64,000 nt of DNA. Source: Halorubellus salinus. Its GTDB lineage: Archaea; Halobacteriota; Halobacteria; Halobacteriales; Natrialbaceae. The DNA lies in NCBI RefSeq assembly GCF_020567525.1, contig NZ_JAJCVI010000003.1:310001-374000 (forward strand). Reading direction: 5' to 3'. Of this stretch, positions 14,147 through 22,245 are shown one piece after another. The translations under genes were made by a program, and so were the position numbers. The notes below the pieces were generated by a model. The model was not told the DNA's origin. It saw nothing but the letters and a program-made list of their open reading frames with translations, and did no database searches. Each line of letters opens with the position of its first letter. Within the stretch, counting starts at the first letter, position 1.

Positions 14147-16762
14147 ATGACACGTGCGGACGCCTCGGAACCACCGGACGAGCCACCCGACGAGCGCGAG
14201 GAGAGCACCTCGACCAGTCGAACCGTCGACCTCGACGTCCCGGACATGGACTGCTCGTCGTGCGCGAACAAGGTCGAGGCCGGCCTCTCCGGGGTCGACG
14301 GCGTGGAACGGATCGAGACCAGTCCGACCCAGGGACGGGTCGCCGTCACCTACGACGGATCGCGCGCCACCGCCGACGACGTCACGGACGGCGTCGAGGG
14401 AGCAGGCTACGAGGTCGCCGGCACCAGCGTCTCGACGGTCACGTTCGACGTCCCCGACATGGACTGCTCGTCGTGCGCCGACAAGGTCACGGCCGCACTC
14501 GACGGCCGCGCCGGCATCCGCGACGTGAGCACGCGCCCCACGTCCGGGACCGTCCGCGTCGAGTACGACGACGACACCACCGTCGACGCACTCCGCGACG
14601 CCATCGAATCCGCTGGCTACGACGTCACCGGGAACGACGCCGACGCCGCCAGCGGCGAGGACGCGACCGGCACCGAGAGCGTCTGGCGGAGCACCCGCGC
14701 GAAGAAGACGTACGCTGGTGCGGTCTTCCTCACCATCGGGCTCGTCGCGCAGTTCGGGTTCGACGGATTCGCCACCGTCGCGACCGTCCTCGGCGCCACG
14801 TTCACCATCGCCGACGTCGCGTTCCTCGCCGCCACCGCGAGCGCCGGTCAGGCCATCCTCCGCGGCGGCTACTACTCCGCGCGGAACCGCCAGCTCGACA
14901 TCGACTTCCTGATGAGCGCCGCCATCGTCGCCGCCGTCACCGCCAGCGTCGGGTTCGGCGAACACCTCTACTTCGAAGCGGCGACGCTCGCCGTCCTCTT
15001 CAGCGTCAGCGAACTGCTGGAAGGGTACGCGATGGACCGCACCCGGAACAGCCTCCAGGAGCTCGTCGAGCTCTCCCCCGACGAGGCCACGCGGAAGCGC
15101 GCGGCCGGCGGCACCGAGACCGTCCCGGTCGAGGACCTCGCCGTCGGCGACGTCGTCGTCGTGAAACCCGGCGAGAAGGTGCCAGCGGACGGCGTCGTCG
15201 TCGACGGCGACACCGCAATCAACCAGGCCCCGGTGACGGGCGAGAGCGTCCCCGTCGACAAGACCATCGGCGACGACGTCTACGCCGGCACCATCAACGA
15301 AGCCGGGTACGTCGAGGTCGAGGTTCGCGCGGAAGCGAGCGACAGCACGCTCTCGCGCATCGTCTCGCTCGTCGAGGACGCCGAGGCGAACCAGACCGAG
15401 CGCGAGCAGTTCGTCGAACGGTTCGCGAACTACTACACGCCCGTCATGGTCGCGCTCGCCATCGGCGTCGCCGTCGTCCCGCCCGTCGCGTTCGGCGCCC
15501 CGTGGACCGAGTGGTTCGTGAACGGCATCACGATGCTCGTTCTCGCCTGCCCGTGCGCGTTCGTCATCTCGACGCCGGTCTCGGTCGTCTCCGGCGTCAC
15601 CGCCGCCGCCAGGAACGGCGTGCTCGTCAAGGGCGGGAACCACCTGGAGGCGATGGGCGACGTCGACGCGATAGCGATCGACAAGACCGGGACGCTCACG
15701 AAGGGCGAACTCACCGTCACCGACGTCGTCCCGCTGGGCGACCGCACCGAAGCGGACGTCCTCCGGTGCGCGCGCGGTCTGGAATCGAAGAGCGAGCACC
15801 CCATCGCCGACGCCATCGTCGCCGCCGCCGACGGCGCCGTCGGCGTCGACCACGACGGCTCCGGCGCGGACGACTTCGAATCCGTCACCGGGAAGGGCGT
15901 GACGGGCGCGCTCCACGGGACCGCGCACTACGCCGGCAAACCCGCGTGGTTCGACGACCTCGGGTTCGAACTCGAACACGCGCACGTCGTCGACGGTGCC
16001 GGCGAGCACGCCGAGCACGCCGAACGCTCCGGCGGAGCACGCGGCGACCACGGCCGTGCGGGCGTCTCCGCGGAGGTCACGGACCTCTGCGACCGCCACG
16101 GCTGCCTGAACCTCGCCGAGGAGACCATCCCGCGCCTCCAGCGCGAGGGGAAGACCGTCATCCTGGTCGGGACCGAGGACGAACTCGAAGGGCTCGTCGC
16201 GGTCGCCGACGAGGTCCGCCCCGGCGCTCGCCAGGCCGTCAGCGCACTCCAGGCGTTCGGGCTGGAGGTCGTGATGCTCACCGGCGACAACGAGCGCACC
16301 GCCGCCGCGGTCGCCGAACAGGTCGGCGTCGACGACTACCGCGCCGGACTCCTCCCCGAGGACAAGGTCGACGCGGTCCGCGAACTCGACGCGAAGTACG
16401 ACGGCGGCGTCGCGATGGTCGGCGACGGCGTGAACGACGCGCCCGCGCTCGCTACCGCCACCGTCGGCGTCGCCATGGGTGCCGCCGGCACCGACACCGC
16501 CATCGAGACCGCCGACGTCGCCCTGATGAGCGACGACGTCGCGAAGCTACCGTACCTCTACGACCTCTCGCATCGCGCGAACGGCGTCATCCGCCAGAAC
16601 ATCTACGCGAGCCTCGGCGTGAAGGCCGCACTCGCGGTCGGCGTCGCCGTCCCGTACGTGAACGTCAGCCTCGCGCTCGCCGTCCTCGTCGGCGACGCCG
16701 GCATGACCCTCGGCGTCACCGGGAACGCGCTCCGCCTCGGCCGCATCAAACCCGACGCCTGA
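14147..16762 (+). CDS. Heavy-metal P1B-2 ATPase (Zn/Cd/Pb type) with two HMA domains
   Basis: 871 residues, full length. After an acidic start there are two heavy-metal-associated domains, each with DMDCSSC (Cys36/39 and Cys107/110). Then come eight helices with the CPC metal site (468-470), the phosphorylated Asp512 in DKTGTLTKG, SEHPIADAI, TGDN and GDGVNDAPAL. KGGNHLE after the CPC helix and an Asp in the last helix (LVGDAGMTLGVTGNALRL) match the Zn/Cd/Pb exporters rather than copper pumps. A His-rich insertion sits in the nucleotide-binding domain near residues 605-640 (HAHVVDGAGEHAEHAE) and may bind metal. This gives the window two P1B pumps of different specificity. Regulation: TATA-like box at 14116; no adjacent ArsR-type metal sensor is visible. 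Confidence 0.93.
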   Translation: MTRADASEPPDEPPDEREESTSTSRTVDLDVPDMDCSSCANKVEAGLSGVDGVERIETSPTQGRVAVTYDGSRATADDVTDGVEGAGYEVAGTSVSTVTFDVPDMDCSSCADKVTAALDGRAGIRDVSTRPTSGTVRVEYDDDTTVDALRDAIESAGYDVTGNDADAASGEDATGTESVWRSTRAKKTYAGAVFLTIGLVAQFGFDGFATVATVLGATFTIADVAFLAATASAGQAILRGGYYSARNRQLDIDFLMSAAIVAAVTASVGFGEHLYFEAATLAVLFSVSELLEGYAMDRTRNSLQELVELSPDEATRKRAAGGTETVPVEDLAVGDVVVVKPGEKVPADGVVVDGDTAINQAPVTGESVPVDKTIGDDVYAGTINEAGYVEVEVRAEASDSTLSRIVSLVEDAEANQTEREQFVERFANYYTPVMVALAIGVAVVPPVAFGAPWTEWFVNGITMLVLACPCAFVISTPVSVVSGVTAAARNGVLVKGGNHLEAMGDVDAIAIDKTGTLTKGELTVTDVVPLGDRTEADVLRCARGLESKSEHPIADAIVAAADGAVGVDHDGSGADDFESVTGKGVTGALHGTAHYAGKPAWFDDLGFELEHAHVVDGAGEHAEHAERSGGARGDHGRAGVSAEVTDLCDRHGCLNLAEETIPRLQREGKTVILVGTEDELEGLVAVADEVRPGARQAVSALQAFGLEVVMLTGDNERTAAAVAEQVGVDDYRAGLLPEDKVDAVRELDAKYDGGVAMVGDGVNDAPALATATVGVAMGAAGTDTAIETADVALMSDDVAKLPYLYDLSHRANGVIRQNIYASLGVKAALAVGVAVPYVNVSLALAVLVGDAGMTLGVTGNALRLGRIKPDA

Positions 16763-16935
16763 CCGGCTCTGCGACCCGCTGCAGCGACCGACTGCCGCCG
16801 TGGACCGGTCGCTACCGACTGCTCCATGCCGTAGCGGGCCGCTACCGGAATCTCGCGTTTTCTCCCCGGGAGCTGACGATTCTCGGAGAATGGAACCAAT
16901 CGACAGCCGTATGCTTCCGAACGGGGGTCAGAGTA

Positions 16936-16947
16936 GTAAAAATTAAG
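16936..16947 (+). promoter_or_regulatory. TATA-like box
   Basis: gtaaaaattaag in a local AT-rich pocket. Its centre is about 34 bases before the ATG at 16976, placing a start site inside or just after the palindrome at 16955-16969. Confidence 0.6.
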
Positions 16948-16954
16948 TACTCGG

Positions 16955-16969
16955 TCCCACAATGTGGGA
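16955..16969. promoter_or_regulatory. Perfect 15-bp palindrome, operator candidate
   Basis: tcccacaatgtggga has 7-bp arms around a single central A. It sits directly downstream of the TATA-like box and covers the expected transcription start, a position where a bound repressor would block initiation. Confidence 0.6.
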
Positions 16970-16975
16970 ATAGAG

Positions 16976-17086
16976 ATGACCCGCCGCGCTCCCACCCGGA
17001 ACGAGGCCCGTACTGGTGGCGACCACCAGTACGCCGCACACGGCGACGAGCCGGCGGTCACGTCACGCATCCTCATCGAGCTCTGA
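16976..17086 (+). CDS. Candidate leaderless 36-residue microprotein
   Basis: ATG to TGA with 36 codons: begins MTRRAPTRNEARTGGDHQYA and ends VTSRILIEL. The start lies 6 bases past the operator-like palindrome and about 34 bases from the TATA-like centre, as for a leaderless or near-leaderless message. The N-terminal half is polar and basic; the tail is a short beta-like hydrophobic stretch. The 11-bp hairpin at 17009-17033 lies inside the frame and encodes RTGGDHQY. No family is recognised with certainty. It could instead be the leader of the HNH-like gene at 17212. Confidence 0.45.
   Translation: MTRRAPTRNEARTGGDHQYAAHGDEPAVTSRILIEL
17009..17033. repeat. Perfect inverted repeat, 11-bp arms, 3-base loop
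   Basis: cgtactggtgg, loop cga, ccaccagtacg. In RNA this is a stable hairpin within the candidate microprotein frame. The inner CCACCAG/CTGGTGG arm sequence recurs in the next inverted repeat. Confidence 0.85.
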
Positions 17087-17123
17087 CCGTCGACGCTCGC
17101 CCGCGTCGACCCGCGAACCCTGT

Positions 17124-17159
17124 ATCCACCAGCCCCGGCCTTCGCGCCCGCTGGTGGAT
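17124..17159. repeat. Inverted repeat, 10-bp arms, 16-base loop
   Basis: atccaccagc and gctggtggat are perfect complements. The repeat lies between the candidate microprotein and the HNH-like gene. The CCACCAG core is shared with the hairpin at 17009-17033, so the two could pair alternatively. No T-run follows, so it is not an obvious terminator. Confidence 0.8.
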
Positions 17160-17211
17160 GCACGAGGGGAATCGCGTCGCCCGATCGCCACACCACCAAG
17201 TCACACATCCA

Positions 17212-17979
17212 ATGTCAGAGCCAGCGTTCATCGCAGACCCGGACGTAGCGCCGTACAACGTCGCGTACCTCGTCGACGACCGCTCGCACCTCTACCACGA
17301 GTACGACGTGGACCGCGACCGCGACCACGGGCCAGCTGCGCCCGACCGCGACGCCCCCGTCGACTATCCCGCTCGCCGCGAGGCCATCCTCGCGTTCTAC
17401 GGGCACCGCTGTGGTCGCTGCGGGACCAAGGTCGCGCGTCAGTCCGACGAGGAGACGTCGCTCGGGTACGTGCACTCGGTCGCGACCGAGGACGAGCCCG
17501 AGTGGGCGCTCTCGAACCTCGTCGCGGTCTGCGAGCCGTGTTACGACGTGCTGTCCACGCGGTGCTGCGACGACCTCGGCGCGTTCGGCGACGGCTACCG
17601 CGAGGCGCCGCAGTTCCCGACGTGGACGTGCGACCCGCGCGTCGCCGTGGAGCGACTGCCGCTCACGGGCCGCGAAGCGTGGATGCGGCACGTGCTCGCC
17701 GAGCGGGTCGACGACGCGCCGTCGTGTCGTGCGAACCACTCGGTCGTCCGCCGGGCGTGCCTGGCGCGCTCGACACCCGCCGCCGAGGCGGTGGCGCTCG
17801 GGAAGGCGCTCGTCCGCGACGAACGCGGCGCGCTCTCCACGTCGAACCGCCGGCTCCGCGAGCGCTGGCAGACGCTCAGCCCGCACGAGCGAGAGGACTG
17901 GGAGTCCCGCGCCGTCGACCCCGAGACGTCCCTCGTCACGGGCGGGTTCGAGCCCGCGCTCGAACGCCACCCCGTCTGA
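17212..17979 (+). CDS. HNH-endonuclease-like zinc protein
   Basis: 255 residues. The central part has the layout of an HNH nuclease: CGRCGTKV (Cys67, Cys70), His88 in LGYVHSV, Asn102 (LSNLVAVCEPC) and Cys107/Cys110, giving a four-cysteine zinc knuckle around the His/Asn. The usual second His after the last CxxC is replaced (CEPCYDVL), so catalysis may be lost or altered. A further CC pair (STRCCDD) follows. The C-terminal half is helical and charged with no known domain. The ATG at 17212 is the first start after a non-coding-like region. The role is unknown; a DNA-binding or repair function would fit the fold only loosely. Confidence 0.7.
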   Translation: MSEPAFIADPDVAPYNVAYLVDDRSHLYHEYDVDRDRDHGPAAPDRDAPVDYPARREAILAFYGHRCGRCGTKVARQSDEETSLGYVHSVATEDEPEWALSNLVAVCEPCYDVLSTRCCDDLGAFGDGYREAPQFPTWTCDPRVAVERLPLTGREAWMRHVLAERVDDAPSCRANHSVVRRACLARSTPAAEAVALGKALVRDERGALSTSNRRLRERWQTLSPHEREDWESRAVDPETSLVTGGFEPALERHPV

Positions 17980-18012
17980 CGCCACGCAGCCGTGATTCCC
18001 TCGACGGCCCCA

Positions 18013-18158
18013 CTGACGCACGGCCCTCCCGATTCCGCTGACGTGCAGCCCTCCCGATTCCGCTGACGTGCGGCCCTCCCGATTCCGCTGACGTGCGGCC
18101 CTCCCGATTCCGCTGACGTGCGGCCCTCCCGATTCCGCTGACGTGCGGCCCTCCCGAA
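18013..18158. repeat. 25-bp tandem repeat, 5.8 units
   Basis: Units start at 18013, 18038, 18063, 18088, 18113 and 18138 (last partial), consensus starting ctgacgtgcggccctcccga. Units 3-5 are identical; the first two carry one to three changes. The array lies 34 bases after the HNH-like gene stop and is the longest in the window. There are no spacers, so it is not a CRISPR array. Confidence 0.97.
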
Positions 18159-18276
18159 CTCGTTGAGGCACCTCTTCCTCCCGCCGGTTGCCTGGTAGCG
18201 ACCGCGATGGCTCGCTCGATACTCAGCGGTCGCTCTCGGGTTCTTCGACGAGACGCCCCAGGAGCCGCGGATGCCG

Positions 18277-20466
18277 TCAGTCGTCGGCTTCGTCGTCCGC
18301 GGTATCGTCGTTCTCGGCGTCCACGGTATCGTCGTTCTCGGCGTCCACGGTATCGCTGTTGTCGGCGTCCGCGGTGTCTGGGGCGGTCTCGGTGGTCTCG
18401 GCAGCGGCGAGTTCCGGCGGTGATTCCGCTTCCTCGTCGGGTGCTTCGAGGACGGTCTCGTCGGCAGCCGGTCGTGGGGCGAGTTCGCGCCGGTGCAGCC
18501 AGTACCAGGCTGCGAACGCGACGAGTGCGGCGACGACGAGCACGCCACCGGTCGAGACGCCCGTCGCGACCAGCGCCGTCCCACCGCCCGCCGCGACGCC
18601 ACCAGCGATCAGGAGCGTGCGCGACAGCAACGACCGCTGCATCCGCGCCTCGATCGCGTCCGTGATGTCCGCTTCCGTCACGTACTGGCTCTCGAGCGCC
18701 GACTCGACGGTGGCGACGCGGTCAGCGTCCGCCTTCGATGCCGCGAGCTCGTCGACGCGACCCGACGTCTCCGACAACGCCGCCGCGTCCGCCTTCGACG
18801 CCGCGAGGGCATCGAGCTCGTCGTCGACCTCGGCCCGCTCGCGCTCCATGCGGTCGCCCAGCAGCGTCTCCAGGTCGTCGACCTCCGACCGGATCGATTC
18901 GGACTCGGCTTCGAGGTCGTCCGAGAGCGACGCGGATTCGGCCTCGATGTCGTCCGCGAGCGCCTCGACATCGGCCTCCAGCGTCGCTTCCACGTCGTCG
19001 ACGGTCGATTCGAGGTCGTCGTGGTCCGCGCGCAGGGATTCGAATGCGTCGATCGCTGGCGTCCGCCGGTCGAGCGACGCCACGTCCTCGGCGACCGCCT
19101 CGAGTGCGTCCGCGGTCGCTGCCGACGCTTCGAGCGCCTCCAGGTCCGCCTCGAGTGCCGCCACCTCGTCGTCGAACGCCTCCTCGGTGGCTTCGAGGTC
19201 GCTCTCCATCGCCGCCGCGTCGTCCAGCGATTCGAGCGCGTCACCCACCCGCTCTACGTCCTCGACGTCGGCCTTCGAGTCCGCGAGCGCGGTCACGTCC
19301 GACGCGAGCGCGTCCACGGTGTCCGCGTCGGCCTTCTGCGAGTCGAGCGACGCCACCGTCGACGCGTCCGCCTTCGTCCCGTACAGTTCCGCGACCGAGT
19401 CCTCGAGGGACTCGAGGTCCGCTTCCAGTTGGCCGCGCTTCTCCTTCGCGCGAGACTGGAGGTGCTCGACGAACTGCGACGTCGACGCCGACAACTGCAC
19501 GTTCAGCGCCTGCCCGAGAGCCGCACGCGTCTCCTCGTCGACCGACCCGGATTCGAGCGCCGCCACGAACCGCTCCACGACGGCCGCATCGCCGTCATCC
19601 ACGCCGTCGCGGCCCGAGGTCTCGGCTGCGGATGCGTCCCCGGCGACCGCGAGGTCCGCTTCGTCGTCGCCCGCCGCCGTCTCCAGAATCGACGGGCTCG
19701 CGTCGTCACCGCGCCCGTCCCCGCCGGCGACGTCGTCGTCCAGGTCGTCGTTCAGGTCGGCGTCGTTCAGGTCGGCGGTGTCTTCGCTGGCAGTGGCGTC
19801 GCTGTCGGTGTCGTCGCTGTCGGTTTCGGCTTCGGTGGTCGGGTCGGCGAGCGAGAGCGTCGACCGGGGGTCGTCGTCGACGACGCTGGAGCTCTCAGTG
19901 TTCCTATCGTCCTCCGGCGCGGACTTGCCGTCGTCATCGAGTGCGACCGCGTCGACGGTCGAATCGTTCGCGTCCGAATCGTCGTCCGCGTTCTCCGCGT
20001 CGGCGTCACTGCCGGCCGCCTCCTCGTCACCAGCGGCGTCGTCGTCGGTGGCGGGGGCCTCGTCGGCGCCGTCCGTCGCGCTGGCGCTCGAGGAGATGGA
20101 GAGCTCGGGTCGAGAGAGGAACGTGGACGGGTCCTCGATGGCCTCGCGTCGGACGCCGTAGACGGTCGTGACCGTCTCTCCCGCCGGAAGCTCCGTCTCG
20201 AACCGGAGCGCGTTCGCCCCGGCGTGCTGCCAGTGCTCGCCGCGGTACTCGTCGTGGAACCCGACGTCGTCGAGGTCGAGTCCGTCCGGGATGCGGTCCG
20301 TGAGGGCGACGCGGACGTCGTCCTCGCGGACGGACCGTATCTCGTACTTCACTATCGGGACCGTGGACCCGGTTTCGGTCATCCACTTCGAGACGTGGAC
20401 GCCGCCTGCGGTGACTGCCACCCTGTCGTCGTCCGCGTCGACGGACGCGTGCTCTGACCCACTCAT
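18277..20466 (-). CDS. Giant acidic coiled-coil protein with C-terminal membrane anchor
   Basis: 729 residues. Residues 1-120 form a beta-rich globular part (VHVSKWMTETGSTVPIVKYE, FETELPAGETVTTVYGVR). Residues 120-265 are a disordered Asp/Glu/Ser linker. Residues 265-610 are a long coiled coil with recurring LAxSKADA and SQKADAD elements (ADSKADVEDV, AASKADAAAL, AASKADADRV). Two hydrophobic helices follow (about 618-657), then a strongly acidic tail ending in a repeated TVDAENDD. The tail repeat corresponds to a 24-bp DNA repeat. A shaft-like protein anchored at its C-terminus could act in cell-surface, cytoskeletal or secretion-like assemblies, but no function is known to me. The ATG at 20466 follows a 12-bp palindrome closely. 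Confidence 0.85.
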   Translation of the reverse strand: MSGSEHASVDADDDRVAVTAGGVHVSKWMTETGSTVPIVKYEIRSVREDDVRVALTDRIPDGLDLDDVGFHDEYRGEHWQHAGANALRFETELPAGETVTTVYGVRREAIEDPSTFLSRPELSISSSASATDGADEAPATDDDAAGDEEAAGSDADAENADDDSDANDSTVDAVALDDDGKSAPEDDRNTESSSVVDDDPRSTLSLADPTTEAETDSDDTDSDATASEDTADLNDADLNDDLDDDVAGGDGRGDDASPSILETAAGDDEADLAVAGDASAAETSGRDGVDDGDAAVVERFVAALESGSVDEETRAALGQALNVQLSASTSQFVEHLQSRAKEKRGQLEADLESLEDSVAELYGTKADASTVASLDSQKADADTVDALASDVTALADSKADVEDVERVGDALESLDDAAAMESDLEATEEAFDDEVAALEADLEALEASAATADALEAVAEDVASLDRRTPAIDAFESLRADHDDLESTVDDVEATLEADVEALADDIEAESASLSDDLEAESESIRSEVDDLETLLGDRMERERAEVDDELDALAASKADAAALSETSGRVDELAASKADADRVATVESALESQYVTEADITDAIEARMQRSLLSRTLLIAGGVAAGGGTALVATGVSTGGVLVVAALVAFAAWYWLHRRELAPRPAADETVLEAPDEEAESPPELAAAETTETAPDTADADNSDTVDAENDDTVDAENDDTADDEADD
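18301..18372. repeat. 24-bp tandem repeat in a coding tail, three units
   Basis: Units 18301-18324 and 18325-18348 are identical; 18349-18372 has three changes. On the minus strand they encode eight-residue acidic units (DTVDAEND) in the tail of the coiled-coil protein. Confidence 0.95.
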
Positions 20467-20469
20467 TTA

Positions 20470-20481
20470 CGGTAATTACCG
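20470..20481. promoter_or_regulatory. 12-bp palindrome next to a start codon, operator candidate
   Basis: cggtaattaccg is a perfect palindrome whose edge is four bases from the ATG at 20466. If that message is leaderless, the site straddles the start region between TATA and ATG. Confidence 0.55.
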
Positions 20482-20646
20482 AATGCACTGTTATCATCTT
20501 GCCGATTAGCTACCCGATAAGTTCAGATACGAAACTAAAACTGCGAGAGAACTTTCGAAACGCTCTCGCCGTCCCTCGAAGCGGCGCACTCGCAGCCTAC
20601 CTCCCCACTCGCCGCCACCGGGTTCGAGAAATCCGGGTCGTGGACG

Positions 20647-20724
20647 TCACTCGGCCGCGACCTCGCCCAGTTCGCTGTCGTTCAACCACCAGAACGCGAG
20701 CGCCGCCACCCCGAGCACCACCAC
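20647..20724 (-). CDS. Possible 25-residue membrane microprotein or remnant
   Basis: A GTG-initiated frame in the spacer after the MFS gene reads VVVLGVAALAFWWLNDSELG and five further residues: one hydrophobic helix and an acidic end. Three consecutive GTG codons could serve as starts. There is no ribosome-binding site or family evidence, so this may be chance or the stub of a lost gene. Confidence 0.25.
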   Translation of the reverse strand: MVVLGVAALAFWWLNDSELGEVAAE

Positions 20725-20746
20725 GTCCGCTGGTGGGGGCGCCCGG

Positions 20747-22066
20747 TCAGGCGTACGGCTCGAACTCGTCCCCTCGCAGCAGGAAGTACCCGGTCCCGAC
20801 GAGGCCCACGACCGACGCCACCTGGAACGCCAGCACGGGCGAGGCCTCGTAGAGGACGCCACCGAGCACCGCGCTCGGCACGACGACGACGTTCCGCACG
20901 AGGTAGTACGTTCCCGTGACGCGACCGCCGGCGTCCGCCTCGGCGGGCCCGACGATGAGCGCCTTGTGTGCCGGCAATCCCGCGAACCGCAGCCCGGAGA
21001 ACGCGAACAGCGCGACGAGCGCCCACTGGTCCGGCGGCGAGAACGCGAGCAGCGTCGGGAAGACGGCGTACACGGCGAACCCGAGGCCGACCACGGGCTT
21101 CAACCCGACGCGCTCGGCGAGCTTCGCCACGGGAATCATCGACGCGAGCGCGACCACCATCTCCACCGCGAGCAGCACGCCGAAGAACGCGTCCGGCCGC
21201 AGCGCGACGCCGAACGCCTGGAACCCGACGCCGAGCCCGTCGGTGACGAACAGCACGAAGAACCCGTACACCATCCCGTTCGCGAACCGGACGAACGTAT
21301 CCCCGACCAACAGCGGGCGGAGCAAGGCCGGGAGGCCCCGGAGGTCCGAGACGACCTGCGAGACGCCCGCGAACGAGGCCCCGACGGTGTCCTCGCTCGC
21401 GTCGTACAGGTAGTGCTGCGCTATCGTGGCGACCGCACCGAACGCCACCGCGACCAGGAGGATCCGCTGGAAGCCCTCGACGAACCCCGTCGTCGCCGCG
21501 AGCAGCGCCGTCGCGAGCAGCGGCCCGACGAGGAACCCGATCCGCCGGAAGGTCTCCGTGCTCGCGAACCCGGACGCCAGATGCTCGGGCTCCACCGACT
21601 GTTTGACGACCGCGAACGTCGCGCCGAGCCCGAACGACTTCCAGGCCTGCGTGAACAGCAGGCCGACGGTCATCAGCACGAACGCCGGGAGCGCGAGTCC
21701 CAGCGGTGTCCACGTCGAGACCGACTCCACGGCGTACCACACCAGGAACCCGAGCGTCGACAGCACGCCGAACGCGGTCAACGCCGTCCGCGACCCGACG
21801 CGGTCGCTCACCCACCCACCCGGGTAGGGGTACACCGCACTCACGAGGTTCCCGACGCTCAGGTACACGCCGATGAGGACCGGACTGATACCGAGAACGC
21901 GCATGTACTCCGGGACGTACCGGCTCGTCATCTGGAACGCCAGACTGAACGCGAGCATCGCCATCGACAACACCAGCACGTCCCGCCGGAGCGAGAGGAA
22001 CTGGCGGAACGGGTCGAGGAGGTCGACGTCGTCCGTGGCAGTAGACTCGCCGGGGCCCGCTGTCAT
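20747..22066 (-). CDS. Major facilitator superfamily transporter
   Basis: 439 residues with about twelve helices in two halves. The loop 2-3 signature is GGWVSDRVGSRTALTAFG, the MFS G-x-x-x-D-R-x-G-R pattern, with a weaker partner in the second half (IPVAKLAERVGLKPVVGLG). The ATG at 22066 begins a 30-residue cytosolic tail before helix one; longer frames are Arg-rich shadow sequence. Substrate is unknown; the sequence resembles drug/metabolite efflux members. A 28-bp repeat lies directly upstream. Confidence 0.9.
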   Translation of the reverse strand: MTAGPGESTATDDVDLLDPFRQFLSLRRDVLVLSMAMLAFSLAFQMTSRYVPEYMRVLGISPVLIGVYLSVGNLVSAVYPYPGGWVSDRVGSRTALTAFGVLSTLGFLVWYAVESVSTWTPLGLALPAFVLMTVGLLFTQAWKSFGLGATFAVVKQSVEPEHLASGFASTETFRRIGFLVGPLLATALLAATTGFVEGFQRILLVAVAFGAVATIAQHYLYDASEDTVGASFAGVSQVVSDLRGLPALLRPLLVGDTFVRFANGMVYGFFVLFVTDGLGVGFQAFGVALRPDAFFGVLLAVEMVVALASMIPVAKLAERVGLKPVVGLGFAVYAVFPTLLAFSPPDQWALVALFAFSGLRFAGLPAHKALIVGPAEADAGGRVTGTYYLVRNVVVVPSAVLGGVLYEASPVLAFQVASVVGLVGTGYFLLRGDEFEPYA

Positions 22067-22076
22067 TGCGCGAACG

Positions 22077-22140
22077 CTCTCGGGCCGTCGAGAAAAACGT
22101 GTGCCTCTCGGGTCGTCGAGGATAACGTGTGCCTCTCGGG
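22077..22140. repeat. 28-bp tandem repeat, 2.3 units
   Basis: Units 22077-22104 and 22105-22132 differ at three or four bases, with a partial third copy ctctcggg. Unlike most arrays here it lies between divergent gene starts (MFS start at 22066, SDR start at 22246) and could affect either promoter. Confidence 0.9.
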
Positions 22141-22245
22141 CGTTCGGCACGTGGCCTCCGCCCACCTCGTGGCGGCGCCCGCGGACTCTCACCGGGCGAC
22201 GAAGCGGAACACACGGCTTTGTGTCCAGGGCCCGTGTGTCATCGC

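Larger units (their letters stand above)
16763..17211. other. 449-base spacer holding a promoter, palindrome, microprotein frame and two hairpins
   Basis: Between the ATPase and the HNH-like gene, the first 170 bases show nothing clear. From 16934 the spacer holds a TATA-like box, a 15-bp palindrome, a 36-codon frame and two inverted repeats, each listed separately. Confidence 0.7.

Noticed and set aside
14074-17211. A plus-strand frame that runs without stops through the ATPase gene into the HNH-like gene
   Set aside because: The part before 17212 is an Arg-rich shadow of the ATPase gene; only the last 256 codons look like a protein.
18013-18158. A CRISPR array
   Set aside because: The repeats are directly adjacent with no variable spacers and no cas genes are near.
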